A stretch of DNA of 5,759 nt. Source: an uncultured Collinsella sp. GTDB taxonomy: Bacteria > Actinomycetota > Coriobacteriia > Coriobacteriales > Coriobacteriaceae. The notes under the pieces were generated by a model. It saw nothing but the letters and a program-made list of their open reading frames with translations, searched no databases and was not told where the DNA came from. Made by a program: the position numbers and the translations under genes. The first letter of the stretch is position 1. Each line of letters opens with the position of its first letter. Location of the stretch: assembly GCA_900555765.1 (NCBI GenBank), contig USMA01000076.1:1-5759 (forward strand). The letters are read 5' to 3'. Below, one piece after another: positions 5,747 to 5,759 of this stretch.

Positions 5747-5759
5747 GAATGACAAGTTG

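Overview
The window looks like chromosomal DNA from a GC-rich, anaerobic-type actinobacterium. The dense GC-rich coding, Shine-Dalgarno starts, class I mannose-6-phosphate isomerase and long low-complexity PcrA helicase recall Coriobacteriia, perhaps Collinsella. That placement comes from memory of family style, not from a search. No phage, insertion sequence, CRISPR, tRNA or rRNA feature is visible.

Layout. Positions 1-243 (minus) hold the N-terminal 81 codons of a ROK-family sugar kinase or regulator that runs off the left edge. A 282-base AT-rich divergent intergenic region (244-525) follows. It contains a hairpin-forming inverted repeat, a perfect 14-bp palindrome of operator type and a consensus -10 box. 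Then come a HutC-type GntR regulator (526-1245, plus) and manA (best start 1320, end 2252, plus), separated by a short hairpin-containing spacer and probably cotranscribed. manA and pcrA converge on 2253-2533, which holds a strong bidirectional-type terminator and a 128-bp near-perfect palindromic element. pcrA/uvrD (2534-5434, minus) fills most of the rest. Its upstream region (5435-5759) holds a candidate promoter, a second long imperfect palindrome (5571-5642) and a terminator at the right edge (5706-5746), probably belonging to a neighbour outside the window.

How the genes fit together. The left half reads as a small hexose-phosphate module. A ROK kinase could phosphorylate a hexose, ManA interconverts mannose-6-P and fructose-6-P, and a UTRA-domain GntR protein would sense a sugar phosphate or similar ligand and control one or both arms of the divergent locus. 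The right half is a housekeeping DNA-repair helicase with no evident functional link to it.

No convincing new multi-gene system is present. The points most worth a second look are the long palindromic elements on both sides of pcrA, a third hairpin near the sugar genes that shares a 10-base motif with one of them, the LacI-style palindrome in a locus whose visible regulator is GntR/HutC, and a roughly 110-residue Ala/Pro-rich insertion inside PcrA.
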